The notes beneath the pieces were generated by a model. The model saw only the letters and a program-made list of their open reading frames with translations. It was not told the origin of the DNA and ran no database searches. Source: Candidatus Kuenenia stuttgartensis (GTDB lineage Bacteria; Bacteroidota; Bacteroidia; Chitinophagales; Chitinophagaceae). Taken from it: a stretch of DNA of 8,455 nt. Shown in pieces: positions 5,352 to 8,455 of the stretch. The translations under genes and the position numbers were made by a program. Position 1 is the first letter of the stretch, and the number at the start of each line of letters is the position of its first letter. The DNA lies in contig CALQJH020000077.1 of NCBI GenBank assembly GCA_943330835.2, positions 1 to 8,455 on the forward strand, written 5' to 3'.

Positions 5352-6386
5352 TTAAAAATAATTTAGTCCGATTGCGTTCCTAACCAAATCCATGGTTTTT
5401 TTGGCACTTTCTCCGGCTTTCTGCGCTCCTTTTTCCATAACCTCTACTAAATAGGCATCATTGGCGAGGATATCATTTGTTTTTTGACGTATTGGAGCCA
5501 TAAATTTTACCATATCCTCCGCCAATTGCTTTTTGAGATCTCCGTATCTGATGCTGCAATTATTGAAATCATCTTCGTATTTGCTAATCACATCTTCCTC
5601 GCATACTAATTTCATGAGCATGAAGATATTTTCGATGTAGTCTGGTTTTTGAGCGTTTTTTTCTGTTGGTCCCTGATCTGTAAGGGCTTTCATTACTTTT
5701 TTCCGAATCATGTCATCCTCATCTGCAAAATACAAAGTAGCCATATTGTTTTCGCTCTTGCTCATTTTTCCCGTTCCATCAAGTCCTGGAACTTTGATGA
5801 GTTCCTGATTATAATTAAAGGCATGAGGTTCAGGGAAAATTTCACCATAGCGATGATTGAATCTTACTACAAAATTTCTGGCCATTTCCAGATGTTGTTC
5901 CTGGTCTTTCCCAACCGGTACATAGCTGGCGCGGTGCATGATGATATCCGCAGTTTGTAAAACAGGGTAGGTGAGTAAACCTGCATTCACATTTTCAGGA
6001 TGTTGTCTGGCTTTATCTTTGAAAGTTACCGTCTTTTCCAATTCCCCTTTATAAGCGAGCATGTTTAGGTAGAGGTATAATTCTCCCGTTTCACGTATAT
6101 GGCTTTGGCAATAAAAAGTAGCTTTTTCAGGATCCAGTCCGCATGCAATATTTTCTGCTAAAACTCTTCTCACATTGGATTTGAGCTCTTTTGTATCGGG
6201 GTGTGTAGTAAGTGAATGCAGATCAGCTACCATGAAATAACATTCGAAAGCGTCCTGCATTTTTACATAATTTCTTATTGCCCCAAAATAGTTGCCCAAA
6301 TGCACCATTCCAGTAGGTCTTATTCCACTCATTACAATTTGAGAAGGGATATCAGAAGTTGGTTTATTTAAATTTTTTTCAGTCAT
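5352..6386 (-). CDS. trpS: Tryptophanyl-tRNA synthetase
   Basis: A class I aminoacyl-tRNA synthetase that charges tRNA-Trp with tryptophan using ATP. From the ATG at 6384-6386 the protein has 344 residues, close to the usual bacterial size. The HIGH motif is HLGN at 29-32 within SGIRPTGMVHLGN, the amino-acid-binding region is PVGKDQEQHLEMAR (157-170) and the KMSKS loop is GKMSKS (206-211). The frame stays open to an ATG at 6467, which would add 27 residues (MQQVKVAG...) unlike the family N-terminus and would cover the likely promoter, so the shorter start is preferred. It is divergent from gatC and may be co-transcribed with the deoxynucleoside kinase downstream. There is no sign of an RNA-based tryptophan control element. 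Confidence 0.97.
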   Translation of the reverse strand: MTEKNLNKPTSDIPSQIVMSGIRPTGMVHLGNYFGAIRNYVKMQDAFECYFMVADLHSLTTHPDTKELKSNVRRVLAENIACGLDPEKATFYCQSHIRETGELYLYLNMLAYKGELEKTVTFKDKARQHPENVNAGLLTYPVLQTADIIMHRASYVPVGKDQEQHLEMARNFVVRFNHRYGEIFPEPHAFNYNQELIKVPGLDGTGKMSKSENNMATLYFADEDDMIRKKVMKALTDQGPTEKNAQKPDYIENIFMLMKLVCEEDVISKYEDDFNNCSIRYGDLKKQLAEDMVKFMAPIRQKTNDILANDAYLVEVMEKGAQKAGESAKKTMDLVRNAIGLNYF

Positions 6387-6405
6387 TTTATAAAAATAAT
6401 AGTGA

Positions 6406-6433
6406 CGAAGATAATAAAAGTCGGCTGATTCAA
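6406..6433 (-). promoter_or_regulatory. Possible trpS promoter
   Basis: On the minus strand, TTG (6431-6433), 17 bp, then TATCTTCG (6406-6413), one mismatch from TAnnTTTG, about 20 bp before the preferred trpS ATG. It supports the shorter trpS start. The -33 element is minimal. Confidence 0.35.
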
Positions 6434-6578
6434 TAGGATTAAGCCCGGCAACTTTTACTTGTTGCATTTGATATTTTAGCTCTAATCATGGCTTAATCAT
6501 CCAATTCGCAAACACGAAGCATAAAGTTGATTATTGTCAGTATTCATATTTATGTAATTTCACTCTTTTAAAATGTGC

Positions 6579-6586
6579 TATTTTTA
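6579..6586 (+). promoter_or_regulatory. Possible -7 element for gatC
   Basis: TATTTTTA, 4 bp before the gatC ATG at 6591, one base from TAnnTTTG. The predicted start of transcription would coincide with the start codon, i.e. a leaderless message. No -33 box is clear. Confidence 0.3.
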
Positions 6587-6590
6587 CAAA

Positions 6591-6881
6591 ATGGAAATTA
6601 ATCAAGATACTATTGATAAATTGGCGGTATTGTCTAGACTGGAATTTACAGGGGAAGAGCAGGAGGCATTAAAAACAGATTTGCAGCATATGCTTCAGTT
6701 TGTAAATAAGTTGAATGAATTGGATACTGCCGGAGTGGAACCATTATTGCACATCACCAGAAATGTAAATATGCTAAGAGAAGATGTTGTAAATAATGAA
6801 TTTTCAAGCGCAGAAGCTTTACGTAATGCACCTTTAAAGGATGAACAATTTTTCAAAGTACCCAAAGTGATTAGAAAATAA
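6591..6881 (+). CDS. gatC: Asp/Glu-tRNA amidotransferase subunit C (GatC)
   Basis: 96 residues, the normal size. GatC stabilises the GatA-GatB interface in the complex that converts mischarged Glu-tRNA-Gln and Asp-tRNA-Asn to the amides. The sequence begins with the typical [17 protein letters not shown] helix, then a second helix ([16 protein letters not shown]), the GVEPLLH motif, the LREDVV stretch and the C-terminal FFKVPKVI tail that lies along GatA. An ATG at 6573 in the same frame would add MCYFYK; the family N-terminus and the -7 element favour 6591. gatA and gatB are not in the window, which is common because gatC often lies apart. The ABC ATPase gene starts 2 bp after the stop, so the two are probably co-transcribed. 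Confidence 0.95.
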   Translation: MEINQDTIDKLAVLSRLEFTGEEQEALKTDLQHMLQFVNKLNELDTAGVEPLLHITRNVNMLREDVVNNEFSSAEALRNAPLKDEQFFKVPKVIRK

Positions 6882-6883
6882 AA

Positions 6884-7591
6884 ATGCAAGCAATACTACA
6901 TCTGGAAAATATTTTAAAAAGCTATTACCTTGGTAAACAAGAGCTGCAAGTGTTGAGAGGGATTTCAATGGACATCAACAAGAATGAGTACGTGGCATTA
7001 ATGGGTCCAAGCGGATCGGGCAAGTCGACCTTGATGAATATTTTAGGTTGTTTGGATTCGCCAACTGGTGGGAAGTACATTTTAAATGGGAAGGATGTGA
7101 GTGTCATGCATGATGATGAATTAGCCGAAGTAAGGAATAAAGAAATTGGCTTTGTCTTTCAGCAATTTAATTTATTACCCAGATTAACAGCTGCGGAAAA
7201 TGTAGCATTGCCTCTGGTTTACAGTGGCGTTTCAAAAAAAGAAAGAACTGAACGTGCTGCTGCTGTTCTTGAAAAAGTGAGATTGGAAGATAGGATGCAC
7301 CACAAACCCAATGAATTGAGTGGAGGGCAATGCCAACGTGTAGCCATTGCGAGAGCATTAATAAACAATCCGTCAATTATTCTTGCAGATGAACCAACCG
7401 GAAATTTAGACTCTAAAACGTCTCATGAGATTATGGAAATATTGGGCAAGATTCATGATGATGGCAATACGGTAATATTGGTAACGCATGAGGAAGACAT
7501 TTCTTTGTTTGCACATCGGGTAATCAGATTGAGAGATGGTTTAATTGAAACAGATAAAATTAATTCTAATCCTGCTGTTATTTTACAATAG
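6884..7591 (+). CDS. ABC transporter ATP-binding protein, LolD/MacB type
   Basis: 235 residues, a single nucleotide-binding domain. Walker [10 protein letters not shown] (41-49), Q-loop VFQQFNLLP (91-99), signature [15 protein letters not shown] (145-159), Walker B with catalytic Glu [11 protein letters not shown] (166-176) and H-loop H202 (VTHEE) are all intact. The [16 protein letters not shown] stretch and overall length match the LolD/MacB/FtsE-like group, which powers lipoprotein release or MacB-type export with a separate membrane permease. No permease is encoded next to it, so the substrate cannot be assigned. Cys150 replaces the common Gln in LSGGQQQ, a tolerated position. It begins 2 bp after gatC. 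It functions at the cytoplasmic face of the inner membrane. Confidence 0.93.
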   Translation: MQAILHLENILKSYYLGKQELQVLRGISMDINKNEYVALMGPSGSGKSTLMNILGCLDSPTGGKYILNGKDVSVMHDDELAEVRNKEIGFVFQQFNLLPRLTAAENVALPLVYSGVSKKERTERAAAVLEKVRLEDRMHHKPNELSGGQCQRVAIARALINNPSIILADEPTGNLDSKTSHEIMEILGKIHDDGNTVILVTHEEDISLFAHRVIRLRDGLIETDKINSNPAVILQ

Positions 7592-7642
7592 CGCTAAACT
7601 TTTTTCAGTTTGCATTGTTCTTTCAATATCAAAAAATAAAAA

Positions 7643-8206
7643 ATGGCCATAAAAATATACACCAAGACAGGTGATACTGGAACAACGAGTTTGATTGGAG
7701 GAACGAAAGTTCCTAAAAGTCATTTGCGAATTGAGAGTTATGGAACGGTTGATGAGTTGAATTCGCATATTGGTTTTTCAAACGATTTAATTCATCACGA
7801 GCCTTCGAATTTGATGCTCAAAGAAATCCAGGACAGGCTATTTACTATTGGATCTTCCTTGGCCTGTGATCCAGAAAAAGAGCCTTTGATGAAAATTCCA
7901 GATCTTAAGGAATCGGATATTTTGCTCTTGGAGTCAGAGATTGATAAAATGAATGATGCATTACCACCGATGAAATCTTTTATCCTTCCCGGAGGCCATC
8001 AGGCAGTGTCTTCGCTTCATATTTGCAGATGCGTATGTAGACGTGCAGAGCGTATTTGTGTTTTTTTACAGCAGGAAAATATATTTGTTGATCCATTGGT
8101 GATAAAATACCTCAATCGGTTGAGCGATTATTTGTTTGTTTTGTCAAGATATATTGCACAAATACTACAAGTGGCTGAAATTCCCTGGAAGGCGAGAATA
8201 AGCTAA
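7643..8206 (+). CDS. ATP:cob(I)alamin adenosyltransferase, PduO type
   Basis: 187 residues, close to the usual length of PduO/MmaB enzymes, which transfer the adenosyl group of ATP to cob(I)alamin to make adenosylcobalamin. Visible signatures are the ATP-binding N-terminus YTKTGDTGTTSL (6-17), SYGTVDELNSHIG (32-44), FILPGG (113-118), CRRAER (132-137) and YLNRLSDYLFVLSRY (from 156) with N158, R159 and D162. It is cytosolic and trimeric in known members. It lies 51 bp after the ABC ATPase on the same strand. No B12-dependent enzyme or B12 riboswitch is in the window, so the use of the cofactor (for example by methylmalonyl-CoA mutase) is only inferred. No promoter could be assigned in the short gap. 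Confidence 0.95.
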   Translation: MAIKIYTKTGDTGTTSLIGGTKVPKSHLRIESYGTVDELNSHIGFSNDLIHHEPSNLMLKEIQDRLFTIGSSLACDPEKEPLMKIPDLKESDILLLESEIDKMNDALPPMKSFILPGGHQAVSSLHICRCVCRRAERICVFLQQENIFVDPLVIKYLNRLSDYLFVLSRYIAQILQVAEIPWKARIS

Positions 8207-8264
8207 TGATAGCATGGGCGTTATTATATTTTGTAATTTCTTTTTTCAAGTTGACTTTATTTAA

Positions 8265-8272
8265 TACTTTTG
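8265..8272 (+). promoter_or_regulatory. -7 promoter element before the tRNA-like repeats
   Basis: TACTTTTG is an exact TAnnTTTG match, 21 bp before the first tRNA-like 5' end at 8294. TTGACTTT lies at 8251-8258, but only 11 bp upstream, so it is not at the usual -33 distance. The arrangement is what one sees before Bacteroidota tRNA genes. Confidence 0.5.
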
Positions 8273-8293
8273 CAGCCCTTATTTAAGGAAGTT

Positions 8294-8335
8294 GTCGGGG
8301 TAGCTCAGCTGGTTAGAGCATCGGATTCATATCCG
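8294..8335 (+). tRNA. tRNA-Met-like 5' half, copy 1 (anticodon-like CAT), apparently broken
   Basis: GTCGGGG fits a 5' acceptor strand, followed by TA, the D-arm GCTC-AGCTGGTTA-GAGC (8303-8319) and an anticodon arm CGGA-TTCATA-TCCG (8322-8335) with CAT at 8328-8330. The loop has six bases rather than seven; the typical elongator-Met loop would read TTCATAA. No CCCCGAC to close the acceptor stem and no normal T-stem occurs before the next copy, so it cannot form a standard cloverleaf. It is either a tRNA pseudogene or fragment, or the product of a misjoined sequence. Confidence 0.5.
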
Positions 8336-8375
8336 CCGGGGCGGACGGCAGTTCATAGGATTAGGCAAAATAGTT

Positions 8376-8417
8376 GTCGGGGTAGCTCAGCTGGTTAGAG
8401 CATCGGATTCATATCCG
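8376..8417 (+). tRNA. tRNA-Met-like 5' half, copy 2
   Basis: Base-for-base repeat of copy 1, shifted by 82 bp, with the same six-base loop and the same missing 3' half. It has no promoter of its own: the sequence before it is the tail of copy 1. Confidence 0.45.
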
Positions 8418-8455
8418 CCGGGGCGGACGGCAGTTCATAGGATTAGGCAAAATAG

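Larger units (their letters stand above)
8291..8455 (+). repeat. Tandem 82-bp repeat, two exact copies, tRNA-like
   Basis: Copy 1 is 8291-8372 and copy 2 is 8373-8454, identical at every base; 8455 is the first base of a would-be third copy. Each unit holds a tRNA 5' half, a GC-rich dyad TCCGCC-GG-GGCGGA (8332-8345 in copy 1) and a 3' part, CGGCAGTTCATAGG and onward, with no tRNA match beyond a possible GTTC of a T-arm. Perfect identity and an end on the repeat boundary suggest a contig edge or assembly loop, although a true array is possible. Confidence 0.9.

Noticed and set aside
5649..5960. Plus-strand ORF of 103 codons within trpS
   Set aside because: Lies fully antisense to conserved trpS motifs; a shadow frame.
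6387..6467. 27-residue N-terminal extension of trpS starting at 6467
   Set aside because: The extension does not look like the family N-terminus, gives an over-long protein, and overlaps a better promoter candidate; the ATG at 6386 fits.
6573..6590. Earlier in-frame ATG for gatC
   Set aside because: It adds only MCYFYK and covers the TATTTTTA -7-like element; the GatC family begins at the ATG at 6591.
7167..7376. Minus-strand ORFs within the ABC ATPase (also 6925-7107) and across gatC (6695-6889)
   Set aside because: Antisense to conserved genes, with no start context or domain.
7597..7615. AAACT...AGTTT inverted repeat after the ABC ATPase as a terminator
   Set aside because: Only a 5-bp A/T-rich stem with the T-run in the loop, not after it.
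7583..7768. Minus-strand ORF over the start of the adenosyltransferase gene
   Set aside because: Covers the conserved TKTGDTGTT coding region on the other strand; a shadow.
8291..8455. CRISPR array
   Set aside because: The 82-bp units are identical throughout with no variable spacers, and the content is tRNA-like.

Overview
The window reads as chromosomal DNA of a Bacteroidota bacterium (Chitinophagales- or Sphingobacteriales-like; the order is a guess). Reasons: AT-rich DNA, start codons without clear Shine-Dalgarno sequences, several promoter-like sites of the Bacteroidota type (-33 TTTG / -7 TAnnTTTG), and proteins with the look of that phylum. It ends in two exact 82-bp copies of a tRNA-like unit, which suggests a contig edge or a repeat collapse.

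Left part (1-4542): a cluster of two-component genes. A 5'-truncated HisKA_3-type histidine kinase overlaps a NarL/LuxR-type response regulator (RR1). RR1 converges, 13 bp apart, on a second NarL-type regulator (RR2, minus strand). RR2 is divergent from a three-gene set: a multi-pass membrane protein, a one-TM histidine kinase 3 bp downstream, and a third NarL-type regulator (RR3). RR2 and RR3 are close paralogues that flank this sensor pair. The roughly 450 bp between RR2 and the membrane-protein frame holds a group of dyad sites: two perfect TCGTA-N4-TACGA repeats, one degenerate copy, and two other inverted repeats. The arrangement suggests an autoregulated signalling locus with its own operator family, and it is the most interesting signal here.

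Middle part (4543-6590): an 8-bp tandem repeat and a possible bidirectional terminator separate RR3 from two minus-strand housekeeping genes, a deoxynucleoside kinase and, upstream of it, tryptophanyl-tRNA synthetase (trpS).

Right part (6591-8455): gatC (Glu/Asp-tRNA amidotransferase subunit C) is followed 2 bp later by a LolD/MacB-type ABC ATPase, then a PduO-type cob(I)alamin adenosyltransferase. A good -7 promoter element then precedes the tandem tRNA-Met-like 5' halves. In each unit the tRNA sequence breaks off in the anticodon stem, where it runs into a GC-rich dyad, and no matching 3' acceptor strand is present.
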